Source of the DNA: Toxonevra muliebris
Taxonomy: Eukaryota; Arthropoda; Insecta; Diptera; Pallopteridae
Reading direction: 5' to 3'
DNA: 64,000 nt
NCBI GenBank assembly: GCA_963691655.1
Contig: OY829327.1
Coordinates: forward strand, 80,364,019-80,428,018
In this document: piece after piece, positions 1-10,820 of the stretch
Numbering within the stretch: the stretch's first letter is position 1
How the letters are laid out: every line of letters starts with the position of its first letter
Made by a program: the position numbers and the translations under genes
Notes under the pieces: generated by a model
Database searches by the model: none
What the model was told of the DNA's origin: nothing
The model's input: the letters and a program-made list of their open reading frames with translations, nothing else

Positions 1-385
1 CCTACAAATTGAGCTTTGCTCAACCCCTATCTTGCAAAGGTGTTCTCTGAGCCCGCAATACCCAGTCAGAATACCAGCTAATATGCGCAAACTGTTTTTG
101 TTGAGATCAATGCAGAATGCGTATCTACTTTTATTATAATTGCCTAAAAGCGCTTTGGATTGCCTCAGTCCCGTAAAATTGGTAAATAGTTCTTGCCGCT
201 TGTTTCTCTCTTCCTGCCTGAGTAATTTCCTGTTTACGCTATCTCCTATTCCACAGAAGGGTTCAGGTCCCACGAAAGTGGTTGCTGCCTCCTTTCTTGC
301 AAGCTCGTCTGCCTGCTCATTACCCTCAATTCCTGCATGTCCAGCGACCCAACATAGAGCGACGTTGATTGAGCTTGCTCAAACA
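1..385 (-). pseudogene. LINE RNase H / C-terminal fragment (non-LTR retrotransposon)
   Basis: Read on the minus strand from about 385 down to 1, the sequence translates without interruption. It begins with the RNase H signature CWVAGHAGIEGNEQADELAR: the WVPGH-type histidine motif, then GNE.AD.LAR with the last catalytic aspartate. It continues through the GPEPFCGIG linker typical of LINE ORF2 C-termini and runs off the left window edge at a cysteine that would start the terminal zinc-knuckle region. A stop codon lies just upstream of the RNase H motif and no YTDGS motif is recognisable further up, so the copy is 5'-truncated or decayed. The Jockey/R1-type family assignment is by motif memory only. 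The plus-strand open frame over this region is a shadow. Confidence 0.75.
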
Positions 386-539
386 GTTTTTGCACCAAAG
401 CGCACACTAGCGGCCCTTGTTGGTAAAAATAAAATGCAGATTCAGGTTCTTCATCCCCGGAAACCTCCAGAGAGACCTTTTGGTGGTAAAAATATGTTCA
501 GTTAAATGACGCGACCACAGACTAAAGCAGCAACTTCAG

Positions 540-663
540 AATAAAAAAAAAACACTTAAAATCGCCAACTTGGGAAAATTGAGAAATTACTTTTCTATAT
601 ACAACCCAAGCTTTCAGAAAAACTTGGTTTCATCAATTTCCCAGCCGACTGCCGTACAGTAGT
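540..663. other. AT-rich gap, nothing recognised
   Basis: Short AT-rich spacer between the LINE fragment and the first MITE. No coding signal or repeat was seen. Confidence 0.5.
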
Positions 664-1103
664 TGTGTTTTATTCGCCAGCTAGTTTAACTTGTGCGAAT
701 AAAACGACCAAGTTGTTAAGTCTCTCTTCGTTATATTGTTATTCACAATAAATCTGCTCAGCAGCTAGAGATGAAATATTTTAATAGATCCCAGTCATTG
801 CACTTAATTGTGGGCATTGTTTTTAGTTTTTACCCTTTATAAGAATATTTAACAATGATTTTAACTTATTTTCACCGGCAGCCATTCCGGATATTTTCAT
901 TTTTTGTGTCTTTTTTTGCAATCTGTCGTGCTTCTTCTTTCACTATTGGCAGTTCACAATAGAATTTGATGTAGCTAAACTACTGGTTAAGTATACATAA
1001 CAGCTATAATTACAAGTTTTATCGCTGCCTCTTTGTTGTTGTTTCACATACAATTATCGCTGCTAGTTAAACATAACTAGAAGCAAGTGGCGAATAAAAC
1101 GCA
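664..1103. mobile_element. MITE-like element, copy 1 (440 bp)
   Basis: The left end TGTGTTTTATTCGCC is mirrored at the right end by GGCGAATAAAACGCA, giving about 15-bp imperfect terminal inverted repeats. The interior has no open frame. The same sequence recurs in inverse orientation at 4342..4572, including the blocks around AACGACCAAGTTGTTAAG and GGCAGTTCACAATAGAATTT. The second copy lacks about 200 internal bases. No convincing target duplication was found, so the superfamily is open. Confidence 0.6.
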
Positions 1104-3119
1104 GCTAGTATAATAAAAAAAATAATATTTTGTACTGAAAACGCATTTTATGAACTTCAATTCCTTTCAAATCTTATCCGATTTTTGTGAAACCTCGATG
1201 CAATCATTTTTTTGACCATTGTCCTCTTTCTAGGGGCGCGTTCAATTTAGTTTTTGATTTCAGTTTCATTCATACAATGAGGAGCCACGCTAATGCCACA
1301 CATTATGGTTTCCAACCGACTGGATTCGCAAAAAAGAGCATAACGGTGTTAGATTGGCGACTGTTTGAAAGAATATATCTAAAAAGTTATTATAAGATTT
1401 ATTATTAGCTTTTATTAGCACCACATACCACATAACCCTGTATCTACGTAAAGCTTTTGCATTTGTTTTTGTTTTTTTGGAAAATATACAATGACTATAA
1501 AATTTACATTTAAGCTACAACAATAACTTTATATCCTACAACGAAATAAATATCGCATCAAAGACATACTTGTATTCTCGTATACACATACATTTCAATC
1601 TGCGTATGTATATGTATGTGTGTTGAGAGAAAAAAAAGTGCAGCGAATTTATACTTGATTCTATTATTGTAAATATATTTATTTATTATTTGCCATTTAA
1701 ACTGTGAATTTAATATATTTTATTATTTATTCTCTAACTAAAAGCTGTAATAATAATAATAAATGTGATCGATATTGCAGGCAATTGTTGTTGTTACTGC
1801 TGCTATTGTTGTTGTTATTGTTGCTGTAACATTTATTGTTTTCAACTATTGTTTTGGGTAAACATTTATTGTCATTGCTGCGATGGTGACTCTAAGTGTT
1901 GTTGTTTATTGTTGTTGTTGATGTGTATAAAAAATGTAAAGTGGGGGGAGGGGGGGGGGAAGTAGTTAGTGTGCATTATGCATTATTTTTTATGCATTTT
2001 GTCAGGTTGTCAGTTGTTGTTGTCTCATTGTTATTTGCTGTTATATTGTTCTTTATTGTTATTTTTGTTGTTGGTGCTACTCACTCTAGTGTGTTTACAC
2101 ATTATTTAAATGTACAAGCAAATGCGATGACAGGTTCTATTTCCCACGATAGCTACATATGCATGAATGAGAAGATTTTAGTTAGAAAAATGATAAAATT
2201 TCATAAGTAAAACAGTGACATTTGTTTCCTTTCTCATGCCTCCCCGCCCCCCTCTCCTCCCTCTCCCTCGACCCTCAACCCACATAAGACAAATAATTTA
2301 AAAATCTATTGCATTTCATCAATGAAATCATAAAAATTTAGCAATTCCTATTGCTTTCGCTTATCAGCAGCAACATTTGCTGTCGATAATTTTCTTGTTC
2401 TTGCAGTTTTTTAATTTACCAAATGTTAATAAAATATTTATTTGTTAACTGTAAAATACCACGCCTCATTTTGACTTTTGTTCTAATTAAATTTTTCGTT
2501 TCTACTTTTTTTTTTTTTTTGCGATTAAATATCACAAAAAATTGCTTGCTTGGTTGCTAGCGAGCTTAAAAAGACATTGGCAAAAATGTCGATTTCCTTC
2601 AAAGATTTATTCAATTTTTTATTGTTTCTTGTTTCTTCTAACAATTATTAGCTTTAGTTGGTTTGTTTTTTTTTTGCATTTATTTATTTGTTATTATTGT
2701 TTTTTCATTATTGTTATTTGTTGTTGAGAACACGTGTTTACTTACAAAATAAATAGATAATAATATTAATCAGCAAAAAAAAAAAAAAAACTACAAGCCA
2801 ATGAAATGAAATGTATAAACAAGACACGATTTGTTTGAGTTTTTCAATTTTTAATTGAAAACATTTATGTGCACACGTTTGTCGCTTAAGTCTTTTGTTT
2901 TTTGATTTTTGATTTTTGCCTGTTTTGTTTTTTATTTATTAATTGTGTGCATAATTTCATAATCGTAATACGGTAAAATCATTTGATATACATAAATTAT
3001 TTGATTGCATTAATTGAAAATATAAATTTGTTCAATAAATTAAAATATACGATTGCTTAGGTCGAAACCATTTGTCCGAAGTTTTTGGATTATATTTTGT
3101 ATAATATCTTTACAACCCT
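1104..3119. other. AT-rich noncoding stretch with (TTG/TTA)n-type repeats
   Basis: No gene recognised. It contains TTG/TGC-rich microsatellite sequence at about 1785-1925 and again to about 2070, a G-rich run near 1950, a pyrimidine-rich block near 2240-2280 and several homopolymer A/T runs. Short open frames here are low-complexity artefacts. Confidence 0.55.
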
Positions 3120-3127
3120 ACAATCAC

Positions 3128-3200
3128 TTTTAGGCCATCTTGGTAACTAAGTGATTGAATGGTAGTCTCCCTGCCTCAGGTTCGACTAATAAACTGCGAA
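3128..3200 (+). repeat. Possible tRNA-derived SINE head (degenerate)
   Basis: TGGTAACTAAG (about 3140) followed 39 bases later by GGTTCGACTAA (3179) resembles a pol III A box and B box at tRNA-like spacing. No cloverleaf or tail could be established. Tentative. Confidence 0.3.
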
Positions 3201-3275
3201 TAATTGCTAAAATAAATATAAAATAAATGGAATATAAAATAATTAAGAAACTCTACTCTTAATAAGGCATAAATG

Positions 3276-4111
3276 CAGTGGCGGTACGTCCATATAAGCC
3301 CAAAAGCCGGGCTTGCCTAAGAATTGGTAACTGAAAATTTATATAATATGTACTTACAAAATTACTACCTACTACTTTTGAAATTTGAAAATGGATGTTT
3401 TCATAATATGCTATCTCGTTTATTCTAATTGGAGGTTCTATAGCTTTTTTAGTATATGCAGTTCCAAAAAAAAGTAGCAGCATACCAATTTTCTACTACT
3501 ATGTATGATTTTATATAGAACTTTCAGTTTTTGTTTGCCATTTGGAAAGTATTTACTCCACTTTCTTTTACTCCTGTATTTTTGCGCCATTAGATTTTAG
3601 CAGAATTTCGAACCGATTAAATTAGGTTCGCGTTCAGATTCAGGTTCAAGCAAAAAATAATAGTATGTTCCGGTTCAGGTTCAAATAAAAATGAAGCAAA
3701 ACAAGGTTTTTCAAATAATAGTTTTACTTATTTACATACATCAATACATTTAGTTACTTTGCAATTTGCATTTTTTCATTCCGTTGACATTTTTCTTATA
3801 TTTGATAATTTGCAGTTTTATTAATAAGGTTTATATTAAGAGAAATTATCGTTTAGTTTAAAAAATAGTATATCTCTCAACGATTTTAATCCAAAAATGT
3901 CCTTTCTACGTTCACCTCCTTAATTTATATGCTCATTTTGTATTTTTAATGTTAATATTTTATCAAGTCGAAAAACTTTGGTAAAGGCCAGACAGAGCTT
4001 CCATTTTCCTTCTTCAATCGGGATCTAGTAAAATGTAAGAATAACTGTAACGTAAGATGTAAGATAACTGTAACGACCAGTTCCCCTCTCGCTCGCACTA
4101 CTGCGCGGCAT
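3276..4111. other. Noncoding; single hAT-type end at its start
   Basis: CAGTGGCGGTACGTCC at 3276 looks like one terminus of a hAT-type element (CAGTGGCGG start), but no matching inverted end was found nearby. The rest of the stretch shows no gene. Short direct repeats of the TTCAGGTTCA type occur near 3635-3680. Confidence 0.35.
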
Positions 4112-4119
4112 GACTGTGC

Positions 4120-5027
4120 CAGTGATGGGACTTTTGCACAATTGTGCTAGATCTAACACATTTTTCCCAAAACTTTGATTTCTAATACTTTTAGCACCGA
4201 TGGTTCCAAATCTAGCACATTTTCTTTTTTTAATATTATTTTTGATTTATTTTCATTGCGTCAATTTGCAACCTTGCAATTGCAAAACTATTGTGAATGG
4301 CTATTTTATTATGTTAAATTAGTATCGTTTTTATCATTAGCTACATTTTATTCACTACTTGCTTCTATTTATGTATAACTAGCAGCGATAATTGTATGAG
4401 AAAACAGCAACAAAGCCGCAGAGATACCACGTATAATTATAGCTGTTATTATACATAACAAGTTGTTTAACTACATTAAATTCTATTGTGAACTGCCATA
4501 ATTGGGCTGAAGAGACTTAACAACTTGGTCGTTTTATTCGCATATGTTAAACTAGCTGGCGAATAAAACGCAGTAACTTCTTAAACATTTCCAAACTACA
4601 GGTTTGTAGATGAAGAATTCATATTAATTTCTTAACATAAATGTAACTTAAATATCTCTTTGAGATAAAACAAAACATTCACATTCTTTAATGTCATGTT
4701 TATTCTTTTTTTGTAAGAAACATTTTTCCAAGTTAGAAATAACGCTATTATAAACTTTGAGCCAAGTTATTGACTTATGTTGAGTCTCAAAGTAATCTGT
4801 TAAAAGTATTCAAATGAATGAATTAATATATTTTATTTACTTTATTAATATTAAGTAATAGACTGAATTACTATTACTAATATTACTATATTTTGATTTA
4901 TTGAATAAAATAATACAATAAAATTGATATATTTTTCTTAATTTAAAACTTAGCACATTTTTCCATAATCTAGCACAATTTTGCATCCAAATCTAGCACC
5001 GTCAAAAAATTTATAGTCCCATCACTG
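4120..5027. mobile_element. hAT-like non-autonomous element, 8-bp TSD GACTGTGC
   Basis: It starts CAGTGATGGGACT and ends with the exact reverse complement AGTCCCATCACTG, a 13-bp perfect terminal inverted repeat. It is flanked by perfect 8-bp direct repeats GACTGTGC (4112-4119 and 5028-5035). CAG-start termini with an 8-bp duplication are the hallmark of the hAT superfamily. Subterminal GTGCTAGAT / ATCTAGCAC motifs recur near both ends and could be transposase binding sites (inference). The 908-bp interior has no transposase frame, and a second element is nested inside at 4342..4572. Confidence 0.88.
4342..4572. mobile_element. MITE-like element, copy 2 (inverted, shortened), nested in hAT-like element
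   Basis: This is a reverse-orientation, about 231-bp relative of the element at 664..1103. It shares the TGCGTTTTATTCGCCAGC end, the GACCAAGTTGTTAAG block, the TCACAATAGAATTTAATG block and the CAATTATCGCTGCTAGTTA block. It lies wholly inside the hAT-like element at 4120..5027 and so inserted after it. Confidence 0.6.
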
Positions 5028-5411
5028 GACTGTGCTACTCTAAACAGCAAAGAGAAGAGAGAAGAGAAGAAGAGAGGGAGAAATTAAAATACGAGCGGAG
5101 TTTGTTTGTTTATGTTTCGATCAATTTACTCACACATATATGCACATACGAAAACAAAATGTGTGTGTACATTTATTCGTAGCAGAATTATTTGTAGGTG
5201 TTAAACGTGTGGAGATAGACTATACTAGGGATGTGCACTTCAGTTGCCCTCTGCCGACGTCGTGTGTAAGAAGGTGCTAGAAGCGGGGTGTAAATTTAAA
5301 GACGAGCGGTGGTGGTTTTATTGTGTGTACACATACACATTATTGTTGTTGTTTTACCAAAAGCACACATAAATGTGCATGTATATGTGCAAAAATCTAA
5401 AATAAGGAAGA

Positions 5412-5583
5412 GAGGCCAGTGGCGGATACAAAAAAAAATTTTCTGGGGGGAACATAAATATTAAAAATTTCCATATATTTAGAATTTTTATATCAGATAT
5501 TAGTATTTGAAAATTTTTCGGGGGGGGGGGGGGAGGGTGCGGGGGGAATAGGAAATAGCCCCTTGCAACAGCCACTGGCCTAA
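5412..5583. mobile_element. Short MITE with CAGTGGCGGA / CCACTG ends
   Basis: AGGCCAGTGGCGGATAC at the left faces GCAACAGCCACTGGCCT at the right, a short imperfect inverted repeat with the CAGTGGCGGA start seen in many hAT MITEs. The interior contains a long G run at about 5520. No clean duplication could be read because the boundary is palindromic. Nested in the element at 5226..6593. Confidence 0.5.
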
Positions 5584-5851
5584 CCAATTGTGAAGCAGAG
5601 TGGCCAATTTATATTAAAATAACCCGCGACCAAAATATGTCCGATTTACACATTTATATTACCATTACCAAAAGTAAATCAGCTTTCAATTTATAAAACA
5701 TATCTTGTGAGATAGAAAAAACAATTAAAAAAACAAAAATAGCTCGAATAACCATAAATGGTTAACTTGGCCACACTAATGTGGAGAGTGAGTGAATATA
5801 ACTGAGAGCGCCCTGGCTACTGCCAGAACGCCGAAGAAATGTGAGCATTGG

Positions 5852-6173
5852 CAGTAGGAATGCCAACTTATAAGGAATTCCTCGAATTGTTGGGAATCGA
5901 CTTCAATTTTAGTTAATTGTAGGGAATTGGGGAGTGAGATCGTTTTAGTGGGCGACTGAAAATTTTAATTTTTTGTCAATTTGTTGATATGAAAAGTATA
6001 TATTTTTTGTGTAAAACCTTTTATTAATTTTTTATTTTTATTATTCTTTAATTTTTGTTAAAAGTATTTGCATACATTACATACAAGCATAAAATTGTAA
6101 TCGTAATCAAAAATATTATTTACTTTTTGTGTTAATTATTAATTTGATCTAAAATATAGAGTTGGCATCCCTG
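5852..6173. mobile_element. MITE-like element, GGAATGCCAACT / AGTTGGCATCCCTG ends
   Basis: CAGTAGGAATGCCAACT on the left is matched by AGTTGGCATCCCTG on the right. These ends resemble those of the better-preserved element at 51714..52626 (CAGGGATGCCAACT). No target duplication is left. Nested in the element at 5226..6593. Confidence 0.5.
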
Positions 6174-6855
6174 ATCAGCACGCAGCAGTGCGTTTGCTGC
6201 TTCTCTTTTTTCGATCTCTCAAAGTAACAAACTCAAAGCAGGAAAATTACATATGCATTCAATAATATAATTAAAAAGTTCCTCTATACAAAGACAATTG
6301 AAAAATTCTTCCTTTTCCTGGTAACGCAATTACTAGGTTTATGAAATCAATCCAAAAAGCATGAGTAAAGTATGGCTAAGTACGAAGTTTTCTTATGCAT
6401 TCCCGTTCTTACTCTCTACGGGGACGAAATCAATAAATTCATATACATATACATACACAAAAGAAATCACAATTGTTCTCTCATACTAGTTTCTCTTCCC
6501 CTTAGCACAGCGTTACCCCTCGTCTAGCCCTTATGAGTATAGTATCAGCTCATATGTGTTTATTGCCCATATGTGTCGAAGTGCACATCGCTAGACTATA
6601 CCATACAAGCAGAGAAGTCGACGTAGCAAACACAGACGTTTTATAGGTTTTGCATTCGGTTAGTTAGATTGGATTAAAATTAAATATTTTTTAAAATACA
6701 AAAAACAATACAAAATGATATGTAATAAGGATACATTGTTTCTTATTTTTATTAAATGCAGTTAAGGCAAATTTCTTTGCGGTGCTTTTAAAAAGCAGTG
6801 TGGTGACTGGTCACCGCTGTTGCCTTTTTAAGGTTAAATGCGGAATGCATTTATA

Positions 6856-6929
6856 GTCGCCTGAGAATTGGTTTGGCGTATGTGTGTACAAATTTATATA
6901 CCTATAAGCCAAATCAATTCTCAGGCGAC
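6856..6929. repeat. 74-bp hairpin (22-bp stem)
   Basis: Arm 6856-6877 (GTCGCCTGAGAATTGGTTTG then GC) and arm 6908-6929 are reverse complements at 21 of 22 positions, separated by a 30-base AT-rich loop. Function unknown. It could be a tiny inverted-repeat element or a structured RNA. Confidence 0.6.
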
Positions 6930-7399
6930 GTTATGTAAAATTTTCACATCTAATAAAATTTCAAATCAACAGGAAGAAAAATTTAAAGCGCGGAAAAAAA
7001 GATTCAATTGCAGCTGCGTATATGCGAACATATCGTGCCCGATGCATTGAGTAAAAGAAAAATAATGCAATTACGATTTGGTGCAATTGCAAAATATTTC
7101 TGCTATCACAACAACAAATATATGCGACATGGAATAAAAATTTTGCATTTGCAATGATGCAAGACCATTTGCAATTTATGGTGAATTGGGCTATTATATA
7201 TAAAAGATAATGATATCTTATAAATTTTTAAGGTTATAAAAGAATTGAATTTGAATTATTTACCTAAGCATATAGATTATACATACATCAAATCCCTATA
7301 TATGGCTATACATATGTGAGCGTATGTATATGGCATTCAGTTGGCTTAACTTTTTACACATCAAGTACCTTGCGTGCCTTGCACACATCCATTGTTTTT

Positions 7400-7692
7400 T
7401 TTTTTTGTCAAATACATTCTTCATATATAACACAACCCCATATAAAAAAAGAATACTTTTAAGATTATAGTTAAACAACAAAAGCTTCCGAAAAACGCTT
7501 TAAAATGTATGCTAGCACTATGTGTTCAGCATTCATCAAGTTCGACAGCTTACCCACAATTATTTAATGAACTAATCCCTCCAATTTTTTTTTAATATGC
7601 TAATGAAATATTTATGAATAGAAATTAAGAAACAAATTTCTAATATCGACGCGTCAAAAAAATGTTTTTTTTTCCGCAGTCAAACCACTGTG
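7400..7692 (-). mobile_element. Transib-like element, partial copy
   Basis: This is an inverted, diverged copy of the first ~295 bp of the element at 9750..10619. It ends at 7692 with GTCAAACCACTGTG, followed directly by CGGCG, which fits the CGNCG target preference known for Transib. The other end was not found upstream, so the copy is truncated at about 7400. Short open frames here are shadows. Confidence 0.65.
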
Positions 7693-7699
7693 CGGCGCG

Positions 7700-8117
7700 G
7701 TAAAGGTCGCCAAATCGCCCCGGCCTAATACACATACTCTGTGCATAAGTGTATAATGATCAGGTTAGGGTTAAGTTAATAATAATAAAACTAAAATAGT
7801 TATACAGTAATAAATTTTAATAATTTTTTTTAAGAGTAAGAAAAAGAGAGAGAACAAAAAATGTTAAAACATTATCAACAAATAAACCATAGATATTATT
7901 CATCTCCCAATTACCACCAAGTATATGCACTAGTAGCTTTCTAATAGGTACATAAATAAGTCTAAAAATATGTTTTTATTTTTTTGTGGCAGGTATGAGT
8001 TTGAAGAAGCTAAAGATAAATTGCGTAAATCTTGTTAGTAACTTTTAATTATGAATTTAATTACTATAGTTAAATGTCTGCAAAAAAAGAAAGGATCTGT
8101 GAATATTGATATGTATA
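7700..8117. other. AT-rich noncoding, nothing recognised
   Basis: No gene, inverted repeat or known element was recognised. Confidence 0.5.
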
Positions 8118-8222
8118 TGTGGCCTCAGTGGTAAATTGGTCGGTGTGCTGGACTGTTACGCAGGGTACCAGGGGTCGAAACTCAGGATGTCCAATGACAT
8201 CTAAAATAGAAAAAAAAAGATT
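8118..8222 (+). repeat. tRNA-derived SINE or tRNA-like remnant
   Basis: TGGTAAATTGG (8129) resembles an A box and GGGTCGAAACTC (8172) a B box, 43 bases apart, which is the spacing in tRNA genes. An A-rich tail (about 8203-8220) follows. No intact acceptor stem was seen, so a retroposed tRNA-like element is more likely than a functional tRNA. Confidence 0.5.
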
Positions 8223-9328
8223 TTTAAGAGTAAAAATTGCTCAATAAACAAAATCAAAGTACACATATTTGATACACCATAAGTTTGTTACTTTGCATTT
8301 CGCGCTCTCACTCTCCCTCTCTCTCTCTTTCTTTCCGTGCTGAGCACCAGCAACTTCATTTATTCATTTATTTTTAAATATGCATGATTTCAAATAAAAT
8401 GATTTGGTATCCACTTTACATCAAATTTTAAACTATTATCATGTACTTAACACCATAAGCTCAGCTTAGAGCTTAACAATTGAAAACCTTCTCAATAAAT
8501 ATGTTCCACTTGCATATTTGATGAACCATTTATTCTTTTTAATATCAGATCGGTTATGCTGTTTGCTGTTATGTATGTTGCTCATGAAAGCAGAGGCGTA
8601 ACTGTTGGCTACACTAAAATTCTTATTACAACAACAGCAGCCGCAGAAGCCACAGCAGCCGTTATAGTTTTTGCTTTTATTCAGTTTATTTTTTAAATGA
8701 GGGAAATTCTATGCTTTATGAGTGCAGCACATATTTCATCATTATCGTCGTGATCATCGTCATCGTCATCATCAGCAACGGCATCTCAGCAATGGCATTG
8801 GCATTGCCAACATGTGCTTGTGTTGCTGCTTGCTGTTTCATTGGCAGCGTTAGCAGCATCACATTGGTCGTTGCCGTCATGTGCTTTTGCCCTCGATCCA
8901 TAGATCAAGATCATAAATAGCAATAAGGAATATAAAATAGAAAAAAAATATATAAAAGACAACAACAACAACAGCAATATCTGCTAACTGTTTCAAGCGA
9001 TCAATCAACAATGATCTCTCACAAACGGCGGCAGCGGCACTAACTATAACAACAACAACAACAACAACAATAGAAGTAGCAGAAATTCGAAAATTTTACA
9101 CTACAAAAAATAAATGGAAAGTTAAGTTTAGACAGCGTTGAATATAAAATTTGCTAATCTTCAAGAGGACTACAAGTTCTTTGAAGAGGTCCTACTGGTC
9201 CTTTTCTACATTTGCCACGTTTTCTATTCTGCGTTGAAAAAACGAAGGAAAAGATCAAATGAATATAACTTGGAGACTTAGTATTTCCATTTGCTTTTTT
9301 TTTGTAAACATGAAATACTTGATTAGGT
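8223..9328. other. Noncoding with CT, GTC/ATC and (CAA)n microsatellites
   Basis: Pyrimidine run near 8300-8335, ATC/GTC-type repeats at 8735-8780, (CAA)n at about 8958-8975 and (AAC)n at about 9045-9072. Open frames in 8711-8977 are microsatellite artefacts. No gene recognised. Confidence 0.55.
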
Positions 9329-9749
9329 TTACTTTTTAAATATTATTTCATGTAAATGCTGTAAATGATTCATGCGAGAGGTCCAATTTTGAAACACTTT
9401 TTCCATCATAACGGCTGGTATCTCACTAAAACCACGTGTAATATTGTTTTCCGAGGCTGCAATTGACGCTAGTTTATCGGCTTAGAAGAGTGACTTTACG
9501 TAACCTCACCAAAAATAGTCTACAGGCGTCAAATGGCATGATGAAGGCGGTTAATTCACCGGTCCAAAACGAAAGATAATATGCTCAGTGAACTCATCTC
9601 TCAATAGGTCCATTGTTTCACGTGCTGTGTGACATGTAACCCTGTCTTGTTGAAGTCACATGTCGACCAGACTCAACTCGTGCGTTTTAGGCAAAAAAAA
9701 AAAGCTGAAAATTATCGAACGATAGAGGACGTCATTGACGGTAACGTCG

Positions 9750-10619
9750 CACAGTGGTTTGACTGCGGAAAAAAAAATCAGTTTTTTGACACGTCGATAT
9801 TAAAAATTTTTTTCTTAATTTCTATTCATAAATATTTCATTAGCATATTAAAAAAAATTGGAGGGATTAGTTCATTAAATAATTGTGGGTAAGCTGTCGA
9901 ACTTGATGAATGCTAAAAAACACAAAGTGCTAGCATACATTTTGAAGCGTTTTTCGGAAGCTTTTTTTGTTTAACTATAGTTATAATCTTAAAACTATTT
10001 TTTTTATGGGTGTGTTATATATGAAGAATGTATTTGATAAATAAAAAAACGAGAAAAATTTTTTTCGGAAAAAAATTTGGTTTTTAGAAACTAAAATTTC
10101 AAGATAATTCCTTAAGTTTGGTGGACCAGGTCTATCTTGCGAAGGTGTGCGAAATATTTTAATATATAAAAATGTAAAATATAATTTCTTAGCTAAATAA
10201 CAAAAAAAAAAATAAATAAAAAATTGGCTGCGGATAGCTGCGGATCCCATTTTTATTAACAAAATACTAAATGCATATCGGTTAAAAACTGTATGAAAAT
10301 GTAAGTATTTGTGGTATCAGTGAACTTTTAAGAGATGGAAATTTTTTGTTAAAAATAAAAAAAATATGGACTAAAATGAAATGTTGAAACAGTTAAAACC
10401 ATTTTTTATGATATTTATCTCAGTATCTTGACTGTAACGGATTTTTAGAGCTTTTTCAGTTTTACTGTTGTATGGGAAGTGGGCGTGGCAGTTGACCGAT
10501 CAAGCCCATTTTCATAAATTTTGTTTCCACGAGCTAAGAGTGACTCCTGCAAAAAATCGTTACGCTGAGATGATTCCTTATATTTTTTTCCTCACTTTGT
10601 ATGGAGTCAAACCACTGTG
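9750..10619. mobile_element. Transib-like non-autonomous element, TSD CGTCG
   Basis: It begins CACAGTGGTTTGAC and ends GTCAAACCACTGTG, a perfect 14-bp terminal inverted repeat, and is flanked by perfect 5-bp direct repeats CGTCG (9745-9749 and 10620-10624). Transib elements are known for CACWRTG termini and a 5-bp CGNCG duplication. The first seven bases, CACAGTG, equal the V(D)J recombination heptamer consensus, as expected for the RAG relatives. Across the duplication the host transposase frame resumes (NDSHD | VTVNDVLYR), which confirms the insertion. The 870-bp interior has no transposase frame, and its first ~295 bp recur at 7400..7692. Confidence 0.85.
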
Positions 10620-10820
10620 CGTCGTGGCTATCGTTATCTTTTAATAAATACGGACCGGTGACCCCGCCGACCCAGAAATCAGAGCAAACAGTGAATTTTG
10701 GTGGATGCATTGGCAGCTCTTGGATTGCCTTTGATTGTTCATCAGATCGAATGCTACAATTTTTCTTTTTAACATACGCATTCAACCAGAAATGAGCTTC
10801 TGAGCTTCTTCGCTGGACGT

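Larger units (their letters stand above)
5226..6593. mobile_element. hAT-like non-autonomous element, 8-bp TSD GACTATAC
   Basis: The left end TAGGGATGTGCACTTC pairs with the right end GAAGTGCACATCGCTA (15 of 16). Perfect 8-bp direct repeats GACTATAC flank it at 5218-5225 and 6594-6601. An 8-bp duplication with short inverted ends fits the hAT superfamily. The 1368-bp interior has no transposase; it carries two further inverted-repeat inserts, at 5412..5583 and 5852..6173. Confidence 0.87.

Noticed and set aside
8118..8222. Functional tRNA gene
   Set aside because: A- and B-box-like words are present, but no acceptor stem or anticodon loop could be paired.
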